Positions 1 through 6,775 of a stretch of DNA of 64,000 bases are shown here, piece by piece. The stretch is from Pseudomaricurvus sp965656525. GTDB taxonomy: Bacteria; Pseudomonadota; Gammaproteobacteria; Pseudomonadales; Cellvibrionaceae. The stretch spans positions 1-64,000 of the forward strand of contig CBFHKY010000008.1 in NCBI GenBank assembly GCA_965656525.1, read 5' to 3'. The position numbers were made by a program, and so were the translations under genes. Position 1 is the stretch's first letter. Each line of letters starts with the position of its first letter. The notes under the pieces are model-generated. The model did no database searches and was not told the origin of the DNA. It saw only the letters and a program-made list of their open reading frames with translations.

Positions 1-393
1 GTTTCTTTTTTGATGAAAAGAGAAGCTTTTTTCTGGCCTTTCAAAGGCTTTTTTATGAATTTAGGTGCTGTTCCCATTGATCGCAAGCAGGCAAAAGATG
101 TGGTAACACAAGCGGTGGATTGGTACGGATCACACGATAAGGTCTGGCTGGGGATTACGCCCGAGGGCACTCGCAGCCGTGTCGATCGCTGGAAAACGGG
201 CTTTTTACGCATGGCTCATGCCGCTGATGTACCCGTTTTGTTGATTGGTATGGATGCCACGCGTAAAACCATTATTTTAGACAAAGTGATCCGCGTCAGT
301 GAGCAATCAATACAGCAGCCAGAAGTGCATGCTGAAGAAATTCGTCAGTACATGACGGATAAATTCATTGGCATCAGACCTGAAAATCACTAA
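1..393 (+). CDS. 1-acyl-sn-glycerol-3-phosphate acyltransferase (PlsC family), 3' part only
   Basis: The reading frame is open from the first base and ends at a TAA, so the N-terminal part lies outside the window. The visible 130 or so residues contain GAVPIDR and the block-III motif TPEGTRS, followed by W-K-T-G-F, all typical of the lysophospholipid acyltransferase (PlsC/LPLAT) fold that acylates lysophosphatidic acid at the inner membrane. The HX4D catalytic motif would be in the missing part. No hydrophobic anchor is seen in the visible part. A second, longer LPLAT gene lies near 30.8 kb. The family call is firm; the exact substrate is not. Confidence 0.82.
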   Translation, partial: VSFLMKREAFFWPFKGFFMNLGAVPIDRKQAKDVVTQAVDWYGSHDKVWLGITPEGTRSRVDRWKTGFLRMAHAADVPVLLIGMDATRKTIILDKVIRVSEQSIQQPEVHAEEIRQYMTDKFIGIRPENH

Positions 394-445
394 ACATTCT
401 GTTTATACTCAAAGCCTCATTCATTTCCTGTAATGGGAGGGGCTT

Positions 446-859
446 GTGTTTCCACGATTAACTCATTTGGCACTTCACGTTCAAAACCTACCTGAATGCA
501 TCGCATTTTATGAGCGTTACTGCAATATGCGTGTTTGTCATGAGCGCCAAGGCGGCAGCAAAAATATTGTTTGGATGGCGGAACCTGGTCGCGAAACAGA
601 TTTTATCTTTGTATTGATGGATGGAGGTGCATCGATACCTGTTCCAGCTGGCGATTATCGACACCTCGGGTTTGCGGTGGAAAGTCGTGACCAGGTCGAT
701 CATATTGCCGCCATGGCTGAACGGGATGAATGCTTATTGTGGGCACCCCGTGAGGAGCCTTTCCCCGTCGGCTATTATTGTGGCATTCTCGACCCAGAAG
801 GGCAGCAAGTGGAGTTCAGCTATGGTCAGCCTCTGGGGCCTGGTGCTGCGCAACCTTGA
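446..859 (+). CDS. VOC (glyoxalase/dioxygenase superfamily) protein
   Basis: A 137-residue protein starting at a GTG behind a good ribosome site (GGGAGGGG). The N-terminus LTHLALHVQNLPECIAFYE and the C-terminal ILDPEGQQVEFSYGQ are the paired beta-alpha-beta-beta-beta hallmarks of the vicinal oxygen chelate superfamily. Metal ligands can be assigned tentatively to H8, H75 and E122. The superfamily includes glyoxalase I, dioxygenases and resistance proteins; substrate cannot be told from sequence. It lies about 50 bases after the acyltransferase gene and 48 bases before a small membrane protein, so co-transcription is possible. Confidence 0.8.
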   Translation: MFPRLTHLALHVQNLPECIAFYERYCNMRVCHERQGGSKNIVWMAEPGRETDFIFVLMDGGASIPVPAGDYRHLGFAVESRDQVDHIAAMAERDECLLWAPREEPFPVGYYCGILDPEGQQVEFSYGQPLGPGAAQP

Positions 860-907
860 CCATCTTGAGCCTGAAACAGTGTTGTTTGTGACTCGCTGGG
901 GGACACC

Positions 908-1243
908 GTGACGATTGCAATTTCCATTCTCTTAGCACTGGTGGTTTCGCTGGCAGTAATGGGGGTATTGTTAACGGTAAAAACACCTCATTACCGAGCC
1001 AATGCCAGTAGCGTATCCACTTTGTTGGAATGGGTATTATTAGGGCAGGCGAGCGAAAACCAATGGCGCATATTTTGTGAAATTCCCATTCGGCACTGCT
1101 CTGAGTTAGAAGATATTCGTCAACGTTGTGTGGCAATTGATGATGCCCATTTTGTTGGAGAATGTCGCCGTGGTTGCATGTTGGATAAAGAAGGGCAGCT
1201 GGCGTTGCAGGATGTTCTGAAGGATGTAAAACAGTTGTCTTAG
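908..1243 (+). CDS. Small single-span membrane protein of unknown function
   Basis: A 111-residue ORF starting at GTG. Residues about 3-24 form a hydrophobic helix, followed by a soluble domain with four cysteines (FCEIPIRHC, QRCV, GECRRGCML). The spacing could support disulfides or metal binding, but I recognise no family. The gene is close to the VOC gene and on the same strand. The composition resembles its neighbours, which supports it being real. No function is assigned. Confidence 0.55.
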   Translation: MTIAISILLALVVSLAVMGVLLTVKTPHYRANASSVSTLLEWVLLGQASENQWRIFCEIPIRHCSELEDIRQRCVAIDDAHFVGECRRGCMLDKEGQLALQDVLKDVKQLS

Positions 1244-1406
1244 TGCCAGCGTTAAACTCTAGCGCCCCAATGGAGACAAAAACAACAGGCTAAGCGCTGC
1301 GCAACATATATAAATGTATAAATGGAACAAGTGACACTATGAAAGTTGGCGGAAAGACAAGAATCAAGCGCGGGATAAAGGTGATTGACGCAAGAGGGTC
1401 AATACA

Positions 1407-2432
1407 ATGAGCTCGACTCCGGTGGCACGGTTTTTAATTCTGAGTGCGGCGTTTGTGATTGTGGTGGCGGGAATGCGTGCGGCAGAAACGCTGTTGATTC
1501 CTTTCCTATTGTCGTTATTCATTGCGGTAATTTGTTCGCCTGCGTTGCTGTGGCTCAAAAGTCGAGGCGTGCCTTCCTTTCTGTCGTTATTATTGATTGT
1601 GGCCGTGATTGCTGGGGCGGGAACTTTTATTGGTGCTATTGTTGGGGCTTCGATCAGCGACTTTCGTCAAGATCTGCCCACTTATCAAGAGCGTTTGATT
1701 TTTCTTCGCGGGCAATTGGAAGCTTGGTTGGCTACAAAAGGCTACAGTGTACCGGCGTCACTGGCACAAGACATTCTTGATCCGGGGGTGGTGTTGTCCT
1801 TCATCGGCAATACGCTCGCTTCGTTTGGTAATGTGATGACCAATGCGTTTCTTATTTTGTTGACCGTGATCTTTATTCTGGCCGAAGAAGTAGGTTTTTC
1901 AGATAAGCTCGTCGGTTCGCACCCTAAGGGTGAGGCCATGGTGGCGGCATTGCAGCGTTTTACCTCTAGTGTGAATCGTTACATGGCGATTAAAAGCGTC
2001 CTCAGTTTATTAACCGGTTTTTTAATAACGTTGTGGTTGTGGTGGATTGGCGTGGACTTCCCCGTGTTGTGGGGAATGCTGGCGTTCCTGCTGAATTTTG
2101 TGCCTAATCTGGGCTCTATTTTGGCGGCTGTGCCCACAGTTTTGCTGGCATTGATTCAGTTGGGTGTTGGCGATGCCGTTTTGACCGGTGTGGGGTATTT
2201 ACTGGTCAATACTTTGGTGGGTAACGGTTTAGAGCCACGTCTAATGGGTCGAGGCCTAAACCTTTCTACGTTAGTCGTATTTTTATCGTTGGTTTTTTGG
2301 GGCTGGGTCTTGGGCCCTGTCGGTATGTTGCTGTCGGTACCGCTAACCATGACTGTAAAGATCGCACTAGAAAGCGGTCGTGATACCCGTTGGTTAGGGC
2401 AGTTATTGGGCTCAGGAAAAGCGCCGTCCTAA
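1407..2432 (+). CDS. AI-2E family transporter (PerM/YhhT-like)
   Basis: A 341-residue polytopic membrane protein. It opens with two hydrophobic segments (about residues 7-45), has a third at about 57-80, a long amphipathic stretch at about 85-135, then several more hydrophobic segments including the G-N-G-L-E-P region, and ends with FWGWVLGPVGMLLSVPLT. That last motif and the overall layout identify the AI-2E/PerM family, which includes autoinducer-2 exporters and Na+/H+ antiporter-like members. ATG start at 1407; a GAGGG motif lies about ten bases upstream. The transported compound is unknown. Confidence 0.88.
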   Translation: MSSTPVARFLILSAAFVIVVAGMRAAETLLIPFLLSLFIAVICSPALLWLKSRGVPSFLSLLLIVAVIAGAGTFIGAIVGASISDFRQDLPTYQERLIFLRGQLEAWLATKGYSVPASLAQDILDPGVVLSFIGNTLASFGNVMTNAFLILLTVIFILAEEVGFSDKLVGSHPKGEAMVAALQRFTSSVNRYMAIKSVLSLLTGFLITLWLWWIGVDFPVLWGMLAFLLNFVPNLGSILAAVPTVLLALIQLGVGDAVLTGVGYLLVNTLVGNGLEPRLMGRGLNLSTLVVFLSLVFWGWVLGPVGMLLSVPLTMTVKIALESGRDTRWLGQLLGSGKAPS

Positions 2433-2525
2433 GCAGTGTTAGCTGGTGGGCAGAGTGGGAACTTGTACAATATTGGTCGATGGCTTGATGCCATGAATTG
2501 ATGATTTTTTGAAGGATGCCAACAC

Positions 2526-3197
2526 TTGATCAGTGAAGTCTTGACCCATGCGGTGAGTGATGTTTTACCAACCGCTCGGATTGAAACCTTGGCCTTAAAT
2601 AACGGTACAGGGATTAGCCTGTATTTAATGAACGAGGATTACCCCCAAGACCGCTTGCCGCAAGAAGCGGCATTAAAATTAATGGAGCAACCTTTTTATT
2701 GGGCGTTTTGTTGGGCTTCGGGGTTGGTGCTGTCGCAACACATTGTGCAAAACCCTGAATTGGTCGCAGGAAAGAGAGTGCTAGATTTTGGTTGTGGCAG
2801 CGGGGTGGTGGCAATTGCTGCGGCTAAAGCGGGAGCTGCTGAGGTGGTGGCTTGCGACATTGACCCTTTAGCCATTTTAGCCACTAAAGAAAACGCATGT
2901 TTGAATCAAGTGCAGCTGACTTTCTGTGACGATTTTATGGATGTGGAAGGTGAGATCGATCTTATTATTGTGGCGGATGTACTCTATGATCGAGATAACT
3001 TTCCTTGGTTGTCTCGTTTTGTGGCACGCGCTAATGATGTATTGATTGCCGATTCACGGGTCAAAGATTTTGATTTTCCTCCCTATCGTCAAATTGGTCG
3101 TCAGGAAGGGTGTACAATGCCCGATTTGGATGAATCCTCAGAATTTCGCGATGTCAGGCTCTACCGTGGAACAACGCTCAACCAAGAGCGGTTATAG
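2526..3197 (+). CDS. Class I SAM-dependent methyltransferase (ETFB/PrmA-like)
   Basis: About 223 residues, read from a TTG at 2526 preceded by GAAGGA. It has the SAM-binding motif I LDFGCGSGVVAIAAA (about residues 82-96), the acidic post-I residue in VACDIDPLA and motif IV LIIVADVLYD. This matches the family of protein-lysine methyltransferases related to PrmA and to electron-transfer-flavoprotein beta lysine methyltransferase. The preceding W-A-F-C-W-A-S-G segment is typical of that group. The target is not predictable. TTG is a rare start but no in-frame ATG lies before residue 37, inside the conserved part. Confidence 0.78.
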   Translation: MISEVLTHAVSDVLPTARIETLALNNGTGISLYLMNEDYPQDRLPQEAALKLMEQPFYWAFCWASGLVLSQHIVQNPELVAGKRVLDFGCGSGVVAIAAAKAGAAEVVACDIDPLAILATKENACLNQVQLTFCDDFMDVEGEIDLIIVADVLYDRDNFPWLSRFVARANDVLIADSRVKDFDFPPYRQIGRQEGCTMPDLDESSEFRDVRLYRGTTLNQERL

Positions 3198-3337
3198 CCA
3201 TCTGTGATCGGCAGCCACGGTGCTTGCCGTGTGATATGCCTCCCTATAGGTCGTCAGTTCCCTGTTTTTGATGTCAATATTTAGATTGGAAAGGGCACGG
3301 CTTATGGTCTATAACTGATCATATTGTGTGTTGTTTA

Positions 3338-3415
3338 CTTTCATTTCAAAACTCTATTGAAATCGATCAGGGATAGTAGATGTCAATTCGTGAACAGGTG
3401 TTGTTGTTTAAGCCG
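3338..3415. repeat. Left copy of a 78-base duplicated contig end
   Basis: These 78 bases are identical to 3515-3592 and directly abut the N run. The copy includes the start codon (3380) and first 12 codons of the receiver-domain gene, giving a false truncated gene start. The exact match ending at the gap edge shows that the two contig ends overlap and were not merged. Confidence 0.93.
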
Positions 3416-3514
3416 NNNNNNNNNNNNNNNNNNNNNNNNNNNNNNNNNNNNNNNNNNNNNNNNNNNNNNNNNNNNNNNNNNNNNNNNNNNNNNNNNNNNN
3501 NNNNNNNNNNNNNN
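3416..3514. other. Scaffold gap (99 N)
   Basis: A run of 99 N. Because both flanks carry the same 78 bases, the true distance is probably zero and the gap can be closed by collapsing the two copies. The intergenic stretch 3198-3556 otherwise holds only the upstream region of the receiver-domain gene, without a recognisable regulatory site. Confidence 0.97.
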
Positions 3515-3556
3515 CTTTCATTTCAAAACTCTATTGAAATCGATCAGGGATAGTAG

Positions 3557-4762
3557 ATGTCAATTCGTGAACAGGTGTTGTTGTTTAAGCCGGTACAGGC
3601 AACCAGTTGCTATGATTTTATTGGGCAACAGTTCGAGACCACCTGCGTAACCAGTGTTGAAGCTGCCGTGTCACTGGCCAAAGAAAACGATTACAAAGCC
3701 ATTGTCTGTGATTTGTCTCAAAGCGAGCCCTTTGACATTACTGTGTGTGAAGGGATGTTCTCGTCTGAATCGGACGAACGCGATATGCCAGTGTTGGTGT
3801 TGTCGTCGAGTGATGAATTAGACGATAAATTAATCACGTTTGAAGCAGGCGCGGATGATTACATTGCCCCTAATACCCCCCCCGAAGAAGTTTGTGTTCG
3901 CATACGCAAAGCCATCTTTCATCAAGTCGCTAGTGAGCAGCTGAAGGATCGACTGAATTTAGCCAATAAAACGGCGTTTTCGGTCATGAGTGACAACAGC
4001 GATTTAGGGTCCAATATCCAATTCTTGTTACAAATCCATCAGTGCGACAATTTAGATCAGCTAGGGCAAATGTTTTTTCGCATATTGTCAAAATACGACA
4101 TCAGTTGCAGCTTACAGATGCGCAGTATTTACAATGTGAAAAACATGGAAGCCAGCGGTATGGAAAAAGACCTCGAGTCTCAATTGTTATTCCAGATGAA
4201 AGACGGTGGGCGTTACATCGATTTTGGTCGACGCACCATCGTGAATTATGGGCGAGTTTCTCTATTGATTCGGGATATGCCGCTGAACGATGATCGTCGC
4301 TATGGGGCCATCAAAGATAATACTTTTTCACTGATCCAGGGTGTAGATGCTCGAGTAAAAGCTTTGGATGAACACTTAAAGCTGCAAGAAGAAAAAAACA
4401 GCCTGCATAAATTGTCGCAGGATGTGAAGTCGGCCATGAGTGACATTGATCAGTCCTATCAAGAAGTGATGCGTAATATTGCCGATGTGGTAGAAGACAT
4501 GGCTGAGCAAATTGACGGTCGGATTCCCGCTTTAGCGCTGAGCGAAGAGCAGGAACGCTTTTTTGAAACCGTGGTGCAAAATTGTGTTATGGAAACAAGC
4601 CGTGTATTTAACGATGGCTTAAAAGTAGATCAGTTCTTCAAGAGTCTATCAGACAGCATGGATCAAGCTTTGCAAGACTTGTCGGAAGATGACAGTGATC
4701 TTATCAGCGAAGATCCTCTCTCCAGTGATCAGATCGGTGGTGACGATATCGAATTATTCTGA
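3557..4762 (+). CDS. Degenerate receiver-domain protein with long C-terminal region
   Basis: A 401-residue protein starting at ATG behind AGGGA. Residues 1-125 have the CheY-like receiver layout: AIVCDLSQ supplies a likely phospho-acceptor Asp (about residue 53), followed by MPVLVLSSS and FEAGADDYI. The N-terminal acidic pair is absent (VLLFKPVQ instead of the usual V-D-D) and the conserved K-P is replaced by A-P-N, so normal Mg-dependent phosphorylation is doubtful. Residues about 150-280 form a mixed alpha/beta region, and about 280-310 look coiled coil; the last 30 residues are very acidic (D, S, E). No known output domain is recognised. It is convergent with nth. Confidence 0.75.
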   Translation: MSIREQVLLFKPVQATSCYDFIGQQFETTCVTSVEAAVSLAKENDYKAIVCDLSQSEPFDITVCEGMFSSESDERDMPVLVLSSSDELDDKLITFEAGADDYIAPNTPPEEVCVRIRKAIFHQVASEQLKDRLNLANKTAFSVMSDNSDLGSNIQFLLQIHQCDNLDQLGQMFFRILSKYDISCSLQMRSIYNVKNMEASGMEKDLESQLLFQMKDGGRYIDFGRRTIVNYGRVSLLIRDMPLNDDRRYGAIKDNTFSLIQGVDARVKALDEHLKLQEEKNSLHKLSQDVKSAMSDIDQSYQEVMRNIADVVEDMAEQIDGRIPALALSEEQERFFETVVQNCVMETSRVFNDGLKVDQFFKSLSDSMDQALQDLSEDDSDLISEDPLSSDQIGGDDIELF

Positions 4763-4835
4763 CACAGGACTTACAAACAACCTATCGTCCCCGATTCTAA
4801 AAACAGGCTCGTTCATTAAAATGACGGTTGGTTTG

Positions 4836-5504
4836 TTAGGGTTTTAAAACCTTTTTTGGGTGTTTCCGCGCGGGATAACATGTACGGCAAATATCACATA
4901 CAGTACCGTTACAACCTCTGGCCGAGCAGTATTCACGACCATAAAAGATAATTTGCAAGTGCAGCTTGTTCCATTCTGATTTTGGGAACAGTCGCTTTAA
5001 ATCCTTTTCCGTTTGCTGCACGTTTTTTCCATTGGTAAGCCCCCATCGCTGTGCCAAACGATGGATGTGAGTATCCACAGGAAAGGCGGGTACTCCGAAG
5101 GACTGCGCCATCACGACGCTAGCGGTTTTGTGCCCCACACCTGGGAGTGTCTCTAGTGCCTCCATATCGGCGGGCACTTCACCGCTGTAGCGCTCGACGA
5201 GTATTTGCGAGAGCGTGGCGATAGCTTTAGATTTTTGCGGTGAGAGGCCACAAGGTCGAATAATGGCTTGTATATCGGCTACCGACTGCTTTGCCATGTC
5301 GAAGGGGTTGTCGGCTAATAGCCACAGTTTGGGCGTGATTTGATTGACCCGTTCATCTGTACACTGAGCCGACAGTAAGACGGCTACCAGTAGTGTGTAA
5401 GGGTCTTTATGATCTAGCGGAATCGGTGGATTCGGATACAGCTCATTAAGGCGCTGATGAATGTGTGCGACCCGCTCTGCTTTGAGTAAATTTTTAACCT
5501 GCAT
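4836..5504 (-). CDS. nth: Endonuclease III (DNA glycosylase/AP lyase)
   Basis: A 222-residue HhH-GPD protein that removes oxidised pyrimidines and cleaves the abasic site. The helix-hairpin-helix LPGVGHKTA holds the catalytic Lys and FPVDTHIHR the catalytic Asp; LLSAQCTDERVN is the usual N-terminal signature. The C-terminal cysteines are C-S-A-R-G-C then C-D-I-C-R-T-C, unlike the common C-x6-C-x2-C-x5-C iron-sulfur loop, so cluster binding may differ. It lies 48 bases downstream of dapC on the same strand. Confidence 0.93.
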   Translation of the reverse strand: MQVKNLLKAERVAHIHQRLNELYPNPPIPLDHKDPYTLLVAVLLSAQCTDERVNQITPKLWLLADNPFDMAKQSVADIQAIIRPCGLSPQKSKAIATLSQILVERYSGEVPADMEALETLPGVGHKTASVVMAQSFGVPAFPVDTHIHRLAQRWGLTNGKNVQQTEKDLKRLFPKSEWNKLHLQIIFYGREYCSARGCNGTVCDICRTCYPARKHPKKVLKP

Positions 5505-5552
5505 GGCCTATGGCTATTTTCCGTAGTGGTTAGATGCTGATGATCAGAGCGA

Positions 5553-6749
5553 TTAGCCCTTCATCAAAAACTCTTTGAGTCTCTCGGCGGCTTCTTGGCA
5601 TTCAGCCACGGTTGCGACCAGCGCCATGCGTATGTGGTTTTCACCGGGGTTAAAGCCTTCGGATTCGCGAGCAATATAGCGCCCAGGCAGAACAGTAATG
5701 TTTTTTTCTGCGTACAGCCGTTGTGCAAAATCGGTGTCACTCATGGGCACCCGTGGCCAAAGATAAAAACTGGCGTCTGGTTTTTTTACGTCGAGATACC
5801 CTTCGAGTGTACGCAGTACCGCATCAAATTTTTCACGATAGGCATCGCGATTAATACGCACGTGATGCTCATCTTGCCATGCAACCACAGACGCTAACTG
5901 GTTGGGGATCGACATGGCACAGCCATGGTAAGTGCGATAGAGCAAGAAGTCAGACAGGACATCAGCATCACCGGCCACAAACCCTGAGCGCAGCCCGGGT
6001 AAATTTGAACGCTTTGACAAGGAATGAAACACAACGCAGCGTTTAAAGTCGTTGCGTCCTATTTCTGCACAGGCTTGCAGCAAACCTACGGGTGGGTTGT
6101 CTTCGTCAAAATACAGCTCGGAATAGCACTCGTCGCTGGCAATGATGAAATCATGCTCATCAGCTAGTGCAATCAGTTTTTTCAGTGTTTCTGTCGCAAT
6201 AACGGTTCCTGTAGGGTTGCCCGGCGAGCACAAAAACAGTAACTGACAGCGTTGCCAGATTTCATCGGGGACTTTATCAAAGTCGGGTTCGTAGTGATTT
6301 TCTTGCAAGCAATTTAAAAAATAAGGTTCGGCCCCAGCCAAAAAAGCAGCCCCTTCATAAATTTGATAAAAAGGGTTGGGTGATACCACCAAAGGCTTTT
6401 TGTTGCGATCAATAATGGCTTGAGTAAAAGCGAACAGAGCTTCTCGAGTACCATTAACAGGCAGCACATGGCAGTCAGGATCTACCGTTTGTGACATCAG
6501 GTGGAAGCGATTTTCTAACCATTGCGCAATGGTTTGACGAAGCTCGGGTAGACCCTTAGTACTTGGGTAATTGACCACGCGTGACAAGTTGTCACGCAAA
6601 CAGTCCAATACAAATTGCGGTGGTTGGTGTTTAGGTTCACCAATAGACAGTGCAATATGCTCAAGGTGTGCTGGTGGTTCGACTTGGGCTTTCAGCGCAT
6701 TTAGTTTTTCGAATGGGTAAGGCTGTAAGCGTTTCAAATCCGGGTTCAT
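5553..6749 (-). CDS. dapC: Succinyldiaminopimelate transaminase
   Basis: A 398-residue fold-type I PLP aminotransferase. The PLP lysine is in SLSKRSNLPGLRSGF, the cofactor-contacting Asp/Tyr are in IIASDECYSELYF, and the substrate-binding Arg in HIRMALVA. The N-terminus MNPDLKRLQPYPFEKL is the standard DapC start. It acts in lysine and peptidoglycan precursor synthesis. The position directly downstream of glnD matches the glnD-dapC order of Pseudomonas and relatives, which separates it from ArgD or generic aspartate aminotransferases. Confidence 0.92.
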   Translation of the reverse strand: MNPDLKRLQPYPFEKLNALKAQVEPPAHLEHIALSIGEPKHQPPQFVLDCLRDNLSRVVNYPSTKGLPELRQTIAQWLENRFHLMSQTVDPDCHVLPVNGTREALFAFTQAIIDRNKKPLVVSPNPFYQIYEGAAFLAGAEPYFLNCLQENHYEPDFDKVPDEIWQRCQLLFLCSPGNPTGTVIATETLKKLIALADEHDFIIASDECYSELYFDEDNPPVGLLQACAEIGRNDFKRCVVFHSLSKRSNLPGLRSGFVAGDADVLSDFLLYRTYHGCAMSIPNQLASVVAWQDEHHVRINRDAYREKFDAVLRTLEGYLDVKKPDASFYLWPRVPMSDTDFAQRLYAEKNITVLPGRYIARESEGFNPGENHIRMALVATVAECQEAAERLKEFLMKG

Positions 6750-6775
6750 AGTCTAGCTCTTCGCAAGGTTATTCT

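Noticed and set aside
1244..1406. AT-rich stretch with TATATAAATGTATA
   Set aside because: Looks promoter-like, but no -35/-10 pair with standard spacing and no clear dyad could be assigned.
3338..3592. Possible tandem duplication of the start of the receiver-domain gene
   Set aside because: The copies are identical and end exactly at the N run, which is the signature of overlapping contig ends.
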